Source: Flavobacteriales bacterium UBA2104
GTDB taxonomy: Bacteria > Bacteroidota > Bacteroidia > Flavobacteriales_D > Crocinitomicaceae
Direction: 5' to 3'
Assembly (NCBI GenBank): GCA_002331485.1
Contig: DCYS01000002.1
Location: 1-64,000 of the forward strand
DNA length: 64,000 nucleotides
The notes beneath the pieces were generated by a model. That model worked only from the letters and a program-made list of their open reading frames with translations. It was not told where the DNA came from and ran no database searches. The position numbers were made by a program, and so were the translations under genes. Shown here one piece after another: positions 50,913 to 58,724 of the stretch (its first letter is position 1; the number at the start of each line of letters is the position of its first letter).

Positions 50913-53603
50913 TTATTTGATGATCAATTTTTTGATCATTGTTTCATTTTTTGATTTCACTTTTACAAAATATGAACCTCTAGCAAGATGACTCACATTA
51001 ACTTTTACTTCATTTGAATTGATGTATTCAATGTTAAGATGATCTATCTTTTGACCTAAAGCAGAAATGATCTGCACCTCTTCAATTCCGTTTGTTACTT
51101 GTACAAAGATTTTTTCATCTGCAGGATTCGGATATACCGCGATTGAAGAATTCTCCTGATCCAGAGAAGCACAACCTTCAACTGTTATTGTTTGAGTGGC
51201 TGAGTTCTCACAACCATTTCCATCTTGGTAGGTGTAAGTGATAGTATGTGAACCTACTCCAGCAGTTTGTGGGTCAAATTCATTTCCTGTAACGCCGGGT
51301 CCACTGTACGTTCCACCAGTCGGATTACCATTCAGCTGAATTGGATCGTAATCGACACAGGTCGTTTCATCATTCCCTAAAGTAACAGTTGGTAGGTCAT
51401 TTACAGTAACTAAAACATCTTCTGTTGAAGTACAGCCGTTATTATCTGCTGTAACGGTGTAAGTTCCTGTTGAAGTTGGAACAAAAGGGGTATTATTCGT
51501 GACTCCATTATTCCAGGAGATGGTTCCTGCTGAGGTTGTTGCGTTAAGTGTAACTTCTTCCCCAGAACAAACTTCTTGATCACCATTTGTGAGCAGTTGA
51601 GGAATTTCATTTACGGTTATAATGACCTCGTCAGATATACTTCCACACGTATTTGTTACTTCCCATTGAAGTGTGTACGAACCTTCAGAAAGACCATTTA
51701 TGTCAGTTGTTGGATTACTTGCATTAACAAAACTAGCTCCTGCCGGTCCTGAAGTTATACTCCATACACCTGACCCTGTATTTGGTGTATTTGCATCTAA
51801 TGTAGCAGATGTACCACAAACACTGAAATCAGCGCCAGCATTGGATGTTGGCCCCTCATTGATCGTAAATGTTTTAGTAACTGTATCAGTACCACAAGGA
51901 GTTCCATCAGATAGGATGTGACTTATTGAATATGTTCCAGGCGTACTAGCGTTTACATCTATTTCACCTGTTGAGCCATCTATCGATAAACCGGCCGGTG
52001 AAGAAATAAATGTTTTCGAGTAACCAGAAGGACTACCAGAAATGATCAACCCGTTCGAATTTGGTTGACAAACCTCAGCAGTTGGATAAGTAGCAAAACT
52101 AAACTCTGCACTAACTGAAACAGGTGAAAAGACACCTGTAACTCCTGTATTTCTGCATCCAGTCATGTCTATTCCATCATATGAGGTTATCACAGCTTCT
52201 GTAGTACTTCCAAAAACATGTCCTGCATAAGCTACAGACCCATCTGGGTTTTCATCAAGAGCCATTGCCCAATCCTGGTTTGTTCCACCGTATTGTTGAG
52301 AACAGATCAAATTAGCATCGAGATCAAATTGAGCAATGATCATATCATCACTCCCAGCAGATGTAAATGAAACATCATCAATCTCCGTTGTTCCAGACAT
52401 GATATTTGTTACGATCAGCTTTGAATCTGAATGCAATATCATTTGTGTAGGTAAGATCGTTCCGGTTGTTGAGGTACCATCTCCTCTAGCCCATTGAGCA
52501 GTACCAGCACTATTATACTTCGTGATGATATAATTACTCTCTCCACCACCTGAAGTATTTGCAACAGTATTATAAGTTACAGAAGTTCCTGGGTATTGGT
52601 AGATCGCGCTTGCCTGAGATTCAGGTGTAGCTGTGTGTATTGTATAGATGTCATCATTATCATCAACAACTACATCACAATAGTAAGGGAAAATTCCAGA
52701 GCCAAATCCTGTATTCTCAAGGTATCCGTACTCAAACCATGAAAACACTCCTGCATCAGAATATTTAACTAAGAAATGAGCTCGCGCTTCTCCATTTGGC
52801 AAAGTATTGGTATTTCCATTTACAGTCATTGAGGTATTGGCATTTCCTTGTGCCATCTGACCTAATACATACACATTTGATCCTTTGGCTTCTACACGGT
52901 AACCTATATCTGAATTGACTCCTGTTGAATTCCTCCACCATTCAAGATTTCCATCTGTATCAAACTTTGCAACAAAGAAATTGTCGCCATCAGCAGTTTG
53001 AGTGGTTCCATCAACTGATATGGATCCAGAAAAAGATCCTGTGATATAGAAATCACCTGTACTTGTTACTTCAATATCTCTGATATCTATTTCACCATTG
53101 GCATCAGTCATGTGCTGAGCCCATTGTGCAGTTCCTGAAGAATTTAACTTAACTACAACAGCATCATTAGGGTAAACATTTGTCAAAGCTATACCTGCAG
53201 CACTGCCCGTTGAACCTCCTGTTGTTCCTGCAAGATCAGCTGCAACATAAATATTATCATTATCGTCTGTATCCACCCTTGGATAAGTCCCATCACTTTG
53301 ATCTGTTCCGATTTTTTCAAGCCATTGAATAGTACCTGACTGATCATAGTTTGCAACGTATACATCCGATGAAAATCCAGTCCCATTTTGGGTGAGTGTT
53401 TGTCCATCAAAATCAACAGTCGTCGAAGGCGCATAGAAATATCCTGTCGAGGTAACTGATCCGTTCGAACTCGCGCTGACATCTCTAGGATAAACACCGT
53501 TGCTACAATCAGGTCGAAAACCTGTTTTTAGCCAATCGAAACTTTGAGAAAACAGCACGGTTGTCGAACACAACATGCAAACAAAGAGTAGTTGTTTTAT
53601 CAT
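50913..53603 (-). CDS. T9SS-secreted adhesin-like protein with SBBP-type repeats
   Basis: An 896-residue secreted protein with signal peptide (1-19, VLFSQ). Residues 20-470 contain about eight beta-propeller-like repeats with the pattern GNIYVAG-..-DAVVVKLNSSGTAQWAQ, i.e. SBBP repeats. The second half (about 520-800) has Ig/HYR-like domains with conserved Cys and EVCSGEEVTLNATTSAGTISW, and the last 75 residues are a T9SS type A domain (VYPNPADEK, then LARGSYFVKVKS). A 150-residue module just before it is shared with the two other giant proteins of this region. Probably surface-attached; ligand unknown. Confidence 0.85.
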   Translation of the reverse strand: MIKQLLFVCMLCSTTVLFSQSFDWLKTGFRPDCSNGVYPRDVSASSNGSVTSTGYFYAPSTTVDFDGQTLTQNGTGFSSDVYVANYDQSGTIQWLEKIGTDQSDGTYPRVDTDDNDNIYVAADLAGTTGGSTGSAAGIALTNVYPNDAVVVKLNSSGTAQWAQHMTDANGEIDIRDIEVTSTGDFYITGSFSGSISVDGTTQTADGDNFFVAKFDTDGNLEWWRNSTGVNSDIGYRVEAKGSNVYVLGQMAQGNANTSMTVNGNTNTLPNGEARAHFLVKYSDAGVFSWFEYGYLENTGFGSGIFPYYCDVVVDDNDDIYTIHTATPESQASAIYQYPGTSVTYNTVANTSGGGESNYIITKYNSAGTAQWARGDGTSTTGTILPTQMILHSDSKLIVTNIMSGTTEIDDVSFTSAGSDDMIIAQFDLDANLICSQQYGGTNQDWAMALDENPDGSVAYAGHVFGSTTEAVITSYDGIDMTGCRNTGVTGVFSPVSVSAEFSFATYPTAEVCQPNSNGLIISGSPSGYSKTFISSPAGLSIDGSTGEIDVNASTPGTYSISHILSDGTPCGTDTVTKTFTINEGPTSNAGADFSVCGTSATLDANTPNTGSGVWSITSGPAGASFVNASNPTTDINGLSEGSYTLQWEVTNTCGSISDEVIITVNEIPQLLTNGDQEVCSGEEVTLNATTSAGTISWNNGVTNNTPFVPTSTGTYTVTADNNGCTSTEDVLVTVNDLPTVTLGNDETTCVDYDPIQLNGNPTGGTYSGPGVTGNEFDPQTAGVGSHTITYTYQDGNGCENSATQTITVEGCASLDQENSSIAVYPNPADEKIFVQVTNGIEEVQIISALGQKIDHLNIEYINSNEVKVNVSHLARGSYFVKVKSKNETMIKKLIIK

Positions 53604-53703
53604 AATAGTAGTTTTAAATTAAGATTAGTTCTTTCAATATAGGTAATAATTTTCAATTCCAGATATCTGAGGAAAGTTGATGTATTATCCGAATTGGAAT
53701 TGA

Positions 53704-53732
53704 CAAAAAAAGCCCTGCGAAAATCACAGGGC
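53704..53732 (-). terminator. Terminator after the 1271-residue T9SS gene
   Basis: GCCCTG (53712-53717) and CAGGGC (53727-53732) form a GC-rich stem, and on the minus strand it is followed by seven U (positions 53711-53704 complement). It lies 24 bases after the stop codon at 53756. Confidence 0.85.
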
Positions 53733-53755
53733 CTTCTTGTTAGGGATCATTCGTA

Positions 53756-56700
53756 TTATTGTATAATGATCTTTTGTACGTACACTTCGTTTTCAGTAGT
53801 TATTTGAACAAAGTAAGTTCCTCTTTTAATATTTGAAGAGAATACCTTAGCTTTATTACTGTTGATCATTTCGATAGAATAAGCATTGATTTCTTGCCCT
53901 ATTGCAGAAATGATCTTAACACTTTCAAGTTTATTACTCACTTCAATTTCAAAGTTTTCACTAGCTGGATTTGGATAAACATTAAATCCTGTTGTTTCTT
54001 CATTGATAGAAGCACAACCATCAACTGTGATCACCTGATTTGCTGTTCCTTCACATCCATTCGCGTCTTGATAAGTATATGTAAGTGTATGAACACCAAC
54101 ACCTGCATTACCCGGATCAAATTCATTTCCAGATACACCTGGACCACTAAATGTTCCCCCACTTGGAGATCCACTTAATTGTATTGGGTCATAGTTGATA
54201 CATGTAGTTTCATCAGCACCCATTGATACAATTGGTGAAGGATTAACCGTAACGATCACGTTGTCAGTTGCTGTACAACCATTATCATCAGCTGTTGCAG
54301 TATATGTCGTTGTTGTAGTCGCTGTAAATGCAACACCATCTGTTATTCCATTATCCCACGATATTGTTCCACCAGATGCTGTAGCAGTGAGTGTTACATC
54401 CTCACCTTCACACACCTCTTGGTCAACTCCAGCATTGATCGTTGGAATGCTATTTACGTTTACAGTTACCTGCGCTGTATTTTCACATCCATTTAGATCA
54501 GTACCAACGACTTCGTAAGTTGTTGTTGCAGTTGGAGAGACATTGTGGGCAGCACCTGCACCTAAACCGTTATCCCAGTCATATGTATTACCTCCAGTTG
54601 CCGTAATTGTTGTTTGATCACCATTACAAATATCTTGATCTGCTCCTGCATCGATAGTAGGAAGAGCGTTAACAGTAATAACAACCTCGTCAGTATTTAT
54701 ACAGTTATTCGCATCAGTTCCTGTTACCGTATAAGTAGTCGTTGTTGTTGCCGTAAATGTTTGAGTTGCTCCAGCTCCCAAGCTATTATCCCAGTTATAA
54801 GTGTTTGCTCCGGATGCTGAAATATTTACAGTTTCACCTTCACAAACCTCTTGATCAGCTCCCGCATCAACTGTTGGAAGTGGGTTGACAGTAACAGTAA
54901 CGTTGTCTGTATTTGTACATCCATTGGCGTCTGTCCCTGTTACTTCATAAGTTGTAGTTGTCGTAGGAGTTATAACTTGTGTTGCTCCAGCACCTAATCC
55001 GTTATCCCACTCATAAGTGTCTCCTCCAGTGGCATTCAATGTTACAATATCCTGCTCACAAATTGTTTGTCCTCCAGTTGCAACTATCGTTGGAGCATTA
55101 AACACTTCAACAGTCGTTGTACTTGAGGCTTGACATACGCCAGTTGGAGTTGTATACTCTACGTTATAAGTGCTTCCTTGAGTAGCTCCGGAAATAACAC
55201 CAGAAGTACCATCTATAGTTGCACCATCACCAGGTACAGTAACAAAATCAAATGTCCCTCCAGTAGTGGCTATATTGCTAGGTTCTATAGGTAATCCATT
55301 CCCCAAGCAAATATCATCATAATCAAAAGAAGGATCATCATTTGTTTGAACAGTTACCGTTTGCGTTGATGAGCTAGGACATGTTCCATTTGTAGTATAT
55401 TCTACGGTATAAGTGTTTCCAGTTACACCGTCGCTAATTTCTCCAGTTGAACCGTCTATTGTAGCTCCATCAGTTGGAACCGGGTTAAAAGCAAAAGTAC
55501 CACCAGATGTAGCAATATTTGTTGGTCCATTCGAAGTTGCGACCTCGCAATAATCGTTGAACGTGAAGCTAGGATCATCAATAGGGTTTACTGTAATTTC
55601 AACCGTCGCAGTATTAACACAGTTATTTGCGTCTGTTCCAGTCACTTCGTAAACTGTGGTAGTTGAAGGAGTTACTGAGTGAGAAGCTCCAGCCCCAAGA
55701 CCATTATCCCAAACATATGTGTCTGCACCTGATGCATTGAGCGTTGTGCTTGAACCATCACATATCGCGGCATCTGCTCCTGCACTTACGTTCGGCAAAG
55801 CATTAACCGTTATAGTAACCTGATCTGTGTTTGAACAGTTATTTGCATCTGTACCAGTTACTTCATAAACTGTCGTAGTAGTAGGAGAAACAATGTGACT
55901 CGCACCAGCCCCTAAACTGTTATCCCAAGAATAAGAACTTGCACCGGTAGCTGAAATTGTAACTGCTTCACCTGCACATGTTGTTTGTCCCGATCCCGCG
56001 TCTACAACAGGTAGAGCATTTACTGTAATCTGAATCTGATCAGAGTTAACACATCCGTTAGCATCCGTTCCTGTAACTTCATAAGTAGTTGTCGCATTTG
56101 GAGTAACTGTATGTGAAGCTCCAGCCCCTAAGCTGTTATCCCAGATATAAGTATCACCTCCAGTTGCATTCAATGTGTATGAATCACCGATACAAATAGC
56201 ATCGTCTGCTCCAGCATCAATCGCTGGTAGTGAGTTGACCGTAACAGTTACCTGGTCACTATCTTCACAACCATTTGCATCAGTTAATACTGCTTCATAT
56301 ACTGTTGTAGTAGTTGGATTAACAGTAAGCGGAGATCCTGTTCCTATTGAGCTACCTCCCACAAACCACTCGATCGAGCCGTTACCAGAAGCAGATATAG
56401 AAGCATTATCGTTTTCACAGATGGTTGATCCTGAACCAACCGTGATCGTTTCTTGTGGTGTAGCACCTACTGTAACAGTTTCTGTGTAAGAACATCCATT
56501 ACCTCCAGTAGCGACAATAACATCATAGCTGCCTGCAGCAAGTCCGGTATAGTTACCATTACTTTGGAATGAGTTTCCATTATCAATGGAATAAGAATAT
56601 GTTCCACTTCCACCAGTTGGAGATGTTATATTGATCTCACCATTATCTAAACCGCATGTCGTGTTTTGAGTAGAGACAGTTGCAGATACATTATTAAATA

Positions 56701-57571
56701 CATCAACAGTCGTAAACACTCCATCTGTTCTACATCCTCCATCAGCGAGTAATATTACTTCTTGGTCATTCCCAACAGTCGTACTGGTTAGTACTCCATT
56801 TATACCTTCATCTGTATCGTAAATTGGAGTTGCACCAGTTCCTGTGAGAAACCATAAGTACTGATCAGTGTTTTGAGAGTTACTACCATCTAAATTGAAG
56901 TCTGAACCTACACAAGCTGATATACCATCAATCGTAAAATCCGCTATTGGATCTGGTGCAGTCGAACATAGAACATCAAGTCTCCAAGCACTTATGAATG
57001 GATCTGGTCCGATTGTATAAATGTTGTCTACATCATCCCATGCACCATCGAAGAACATCTTAGTATAATTTATTCCTCCTGGTTTGAAAGTTCCAAGAAT
57101 AGCAAATGAGTCTTGAGGAACATTGTAGGTTAATTCAAAACCTACAAAGAAGTTGCCATTTACAGTTGCTGGAGTATCAAAATCCAATTCATAGAAAGTA
57201 TTTTCTGTAAAATCAGAAAGTGGTACAGTTTCTGAGTCCAAAACTGTTCCAGGATTTCCTGCATTATCTGCATATACATTGAAAGTTACCGAACCTCCTT
57301 CGTCATGCACTAACCATGGAACAAAACGTAATCTTCTAACTTCAGTTGAAGCAGATACAGAGTAAGGTTCAGCCCATTCCGTAACATTTAGTGTACCGCC
57401 CATTCCATCATTGATCTTATCATGACCTAATGCAGCACCATTTGGCCCTGAAATCTCATAGAAATTATCTGTTAACGAGTAGTTTCTTAATGTATCACAA
57501 GATTGACCAAAAGAAAAGGATGAAATTAGTAAAGTAGCAAAAACTGCTATTGAAGTATAAATATTTTTCAT
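53756..57571 (-). CDS. Giant T9SS-secreted adhesin-like protein with Ig/PKD repeats
   Basis: A 1271-residue secreted protein: signal peptide (1-22), N-terminal domain starting SCDTLRNYSLTDNFYEI (shared with the 936-residue paralogue), Ig-like domains with paired Cys, then repeats with WDN-LGAGA and TGTDAN-C-NTDQVTVTVN (six close copies plus two divergent ones), a C-terminal module and T9SS type A domain (VYPNPASENFEI, then KRGTYFVQI). Repeats are 72 residues and exactly 216 bp. Such proteins bind cells, sugars or particles. Second gene of a cassette after a small lysine-rich secreted protein (gap 21 bp). Confidence 0.88.
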   Translation of the reverse strand: MKNIYTSIAVFATLLISSFSFGQSCDTLRNYSLTDNFYEISGPNGAALGHDKINDGMGGTLNVTEWAEPYSVSASTEVRRLRFVPWLVHDEGGSVTFNVYADNAGNPGTVLDSETVPLSDFTENTFYELDFDTPATVNGNFFVGFELTYNVPQDSFAILGTFKPGGINYTKMFFDGAWDDVDNIYTIGPDPFISAWRLDVLCSTAPDPIADFTIDGISACVGSDFNLDGSNSQNTDQYLWFLTGTGATPIYDTDEGINGVLTSTTVGNDQEVILLADGGCRTDGVFTTVDVFNNVSATVSTQNTTCGLDNGEINITSPTGGSGTYSYSIDNGNSFQSNGNYTGLAAGSYDVIVATGGNGCSYTETVTVGATPQETITVGSGSTICENDNASISASGNGSIEWFVGGSSIGTGSPLTVNPTTTTVYEAVLTDANGCEDSDQVTVTVNSLPAIDAGADDAICIGDSYTLNATGGDTYIWDNSLGAGASHTVTPNATTTYEVTGTDANGCVNSDQIQITVNALPVVDAGSGQTTCAGEAVTISATGASSYSWDNSLGAGASHIVSPTTTTVYEVTGTDANNCSNTDQVTITVNALPNVSAGADAAICDGSSTTLNASGADTYVWDNGLGAGASHSVTPSTTTVYEVTGTDANNCVNTATVEITVNPIDDPSFTFNDYCEVATSNGPTNIATSGGTFAFNPVPTDGATIDGSTGEISDGVTGNTYTVEYTTNGTCPSSSTQTVTVQTNDDPSFDYDDICLGNGLPIEPSNIATTGGTFDFVTVPGDGATIDGTSGVISGATQGSTYNVEYTTPTGVCQASSTTTVEVFNAPTIVATGGQTICEQDIVTLNATGGDTYEWDNGLGAGATQVITPTTTTTYEVTGTDANGCTNTDNVTVTVNPLPTVDAGADQEVCEGETVNISASGANTYNWDNSLGAGATQTFTATTTTTYTVTGTDANNCINTDEVVITVNALPTIDAGADQDICNGDQTTITATGGNTYDWDNGLGAGAAHNVSPTATTTYEVVGTDLNGCENTAQVTVNVNSIPTINAGVDQEVCEGEDVTLTATASGGTISWDNGITDGVAFTATTTTTYTATADDNGCTATDNVIVTVNPSPIVSMGADETTCINYDPIQLSGSPSGGTFSGPGVSGNEFDPGNAGVGVHTLTYTYQDANGCEGTANQVITVDGCASINEETTGFNVYPNPASENFEIEVSNKLESVKIISAIGQEINAYSIEMINSNKAKVFSSNIKRGTYFVQITTENEVYVQKIIIQ
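54452..55099 (-). repeat. Three exact 216-bp tandem repeats (array A)
   Basis: The string TTATCCCA, which encodes W-D-N on the other strand, begins at 54570, 54786 and 55002, exactly 216 bp apart. Each unit encodes 72 residues that start with ALP, pass through ICxG and WDNxLGAGA, and end TVTVN. Confidence 0.8.
55586..56233 (-). repeat. Three exact 216-bp tandem repeats (array B)
   Basis: TTATCCCA begins at 55704, 55920 and 56136, again exactly 216 bp apart. Arrays A and B are separated by about 486 bp of two unrelated Ig-like units carrying the DDPSF motif. Confidence 0.8.
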
Positions 57572-57592
57572 AATAATAGTGTTTTAATTAGG

Positions 57593-57823
57593 TTAGTTTT
57601 CGTCTTCGTTCTTTATATCTTTTTTCTTACGAATTGCTTTAAAATCTGCCTTTTTATAAACAGGTGCTTTTGCCACCTTTTTTGCAGGCTTAATCTTGAC
57701 AGTTTGCTGATTAGTGACTTCAGCTTTTTTCAATTTGACATTACCATTTTCTGTTTTTTCCTGACTGTACAAAAAAGAGGATAGCGAGAATAAGAAAGTA
57801 AAGACCAATAGTAAGTTTTTCAT
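57593..57823 (-). CDS. Small lysine-rich exported protein, paired with T9SS adhesin
   Basis: A 76-residue protein with a clear signal peptide (1-20, ending SSFLYSQ) and a mature part dominated by Lys, Ala, Val and Pro (KKAEVTNQQTVKIKPAKKVA), with no cysteine and no domain I recognise. It starts with ATG 57821-57823 and precedes the 1271-residue T9SS protein by 21 bp, with its own -7 box. A paralogue (61560-61793) sits in the same position before the 936-residue T9SS protein. Charge suggests binding to acidic polymers or to the adhesin; unproven. Confidence 0.65.
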   Translation of the reverse strand: MKNLLLVFTFLFSLSSFLYSQEKTENGNVKLKKAEVTNQQTVKIKPAKKVAKAPVYKKADFKAIRKKKDIKNEDEN

Positions 57824-57840
57824 AATAGTTGAATTTGTCG

Positions 57841-57848
57841 CAAATATA
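57841..57848 (-). promoter_or_regulatory. Promoter -7 box of the first adhesin cassette
   Basis: Minus strand TATATTTG, a full -7 match, 17 bases before the ATG of the small lysine-rich gene; a TTT lies 20 bases upstream as weak -33. Confidence 0.55.
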
Positions 57849-57872
57849 TAGATATTAATCCTTTGAAAAAAA

Positions 57873-58661
57873 TCATTTATCGAAGATAACAACCTCGTGC
57901 AGGACTAGACCAGAGGCCGGAGCTATATGATCTAATTTAATTTTGTTGGACCCATTTAATGTTTCCTTGAAAAGTGAGGTTGACATTTTGTTTTTACCAA
58001 TATCGATCAGTGCTCCCATCATAAGTCTTATCTGATTCCGCTTAAATCCTTCGCCTTTCACTTTAAATACATATGACTCTTCGGGGAAAAATGAGGCCGT
58101 AAACTCAGTGTTCTTTTCTAATAAAGCATCTTTAACTTCGCTAATTGTATTTGTATTCTCTTTAGGTTGATATGTATAGGAGTAAAAATCACGCTTTCCA
58201 ATAAAATCGCTAGCAAGTATTTTCATTTTGTCAATATCCAATTGGCCATGTATATGACACATGAAAGCAGCAGTGAAGGGATGAAACTTCTCACCAAACG
58301 AAAAATAGTAATGATATGTTTTGATCTTTGGGTGCTGTATGATATTGAAGTCCTTATCAATTTGATCAATATCTAAAATACGGATATCTGCAGGAAGATT
58401 ATAATTTAGTGTGTCAAGAAGAGATGAAATATTTTTGATCTCAATATGGGTGAATAGTTCTATGTATGTTTGGTTCGCTGAGACTTTTGCATCTGTTCGC
58501 CCACTCGCTAAGACTTTTGCTTCTGGATCACTAAGTACATAGCGAATGGTTTTTCTGAACATTCCTTCAACGGTAATTACATTCGGTTGGTTTTGCCAAC
58601 CGTGATACCTGAATCCAAGGTATTGAATTGAGAGTATGTAGTAAAAACGCTTTTTCCTCAT
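57873..58661 (-). CDS. TruA-like tRNA pseudouridine synthase (divergent)
   Basis: A 262-residue protein with the TruA fold: YYILSIQYLGFRYHGW at the N-terminus, the catalytic loop SGRTDAKVSANQ with the essential Asp, and TYHYYFSF and EGFKRNQIRLMMGALIDIG in the C-terminal half. Canonical TruA has GRTDAGVH; here G and H are replaced by K and S, so this is likely a paralogue with altered substrate, or with lower tRNA positions 38-40 activity. A proper TruA may be elsewhere in the genome. It lies between the two adhesin cassettes and has no sign of being coupled to either. Confidence 0.78.
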   Translation of the reverse strand: MRKKRFYYILSIQYLGFRYHGWQNQPNVITVEGMFRKTIRYVLSDPEAKVLASGRTDAKVSANQTYIELFTHIEIKNISSLLDTLNYNLPADIRILDIDQIDKDFNIIQHPKIKTYHYYFSFGEKFHPFTAAFMCHIHGQLDIDKMKILASDFIGKRDFYSYTYQPKENTNTISEVKDALLEKNTEFTASFFPEESYVFKVKGEGFKRNQIRLMMGALIDIGKNKMSTSLFKETLNGSNKIKLDHIAPASGLVLHEVVIFDK

Positions 58662-58674
58662 AGTATGTAAAAAT

Positions 58675-58703
58675 AAAAAAGCAGCCCTTATGGACTGCTT
58701 TTT
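58675..58703. terminator. Bidirectional terminator between T9SS gene and truA
   Basis: AAAAAAGCAG (58675-58684) and CTGCTTTTT (58695-58703) form a stem with further C:G pairs inside (CCC with GG) and T runs on both strands. On the minus strand it ends the T9SS gene 22 bases after its stop codon. Confidence 0.8.
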
Positions 58704-58724
58704 CCCAAATTGATTGGATAAATA

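Noticed and set aside
54195..56489. Several long antisense frames in the giant adhesin genes
   Set aside because: They are shadows of Thr/Val/Gly-rich repeats and show no start context or domain.
53756..57571. Regularly spaced repeats as a CRISPR array
   Set aside because: Repeats are 216 bp coding units, not short repeats with unique spacers, and no cas genes are present.
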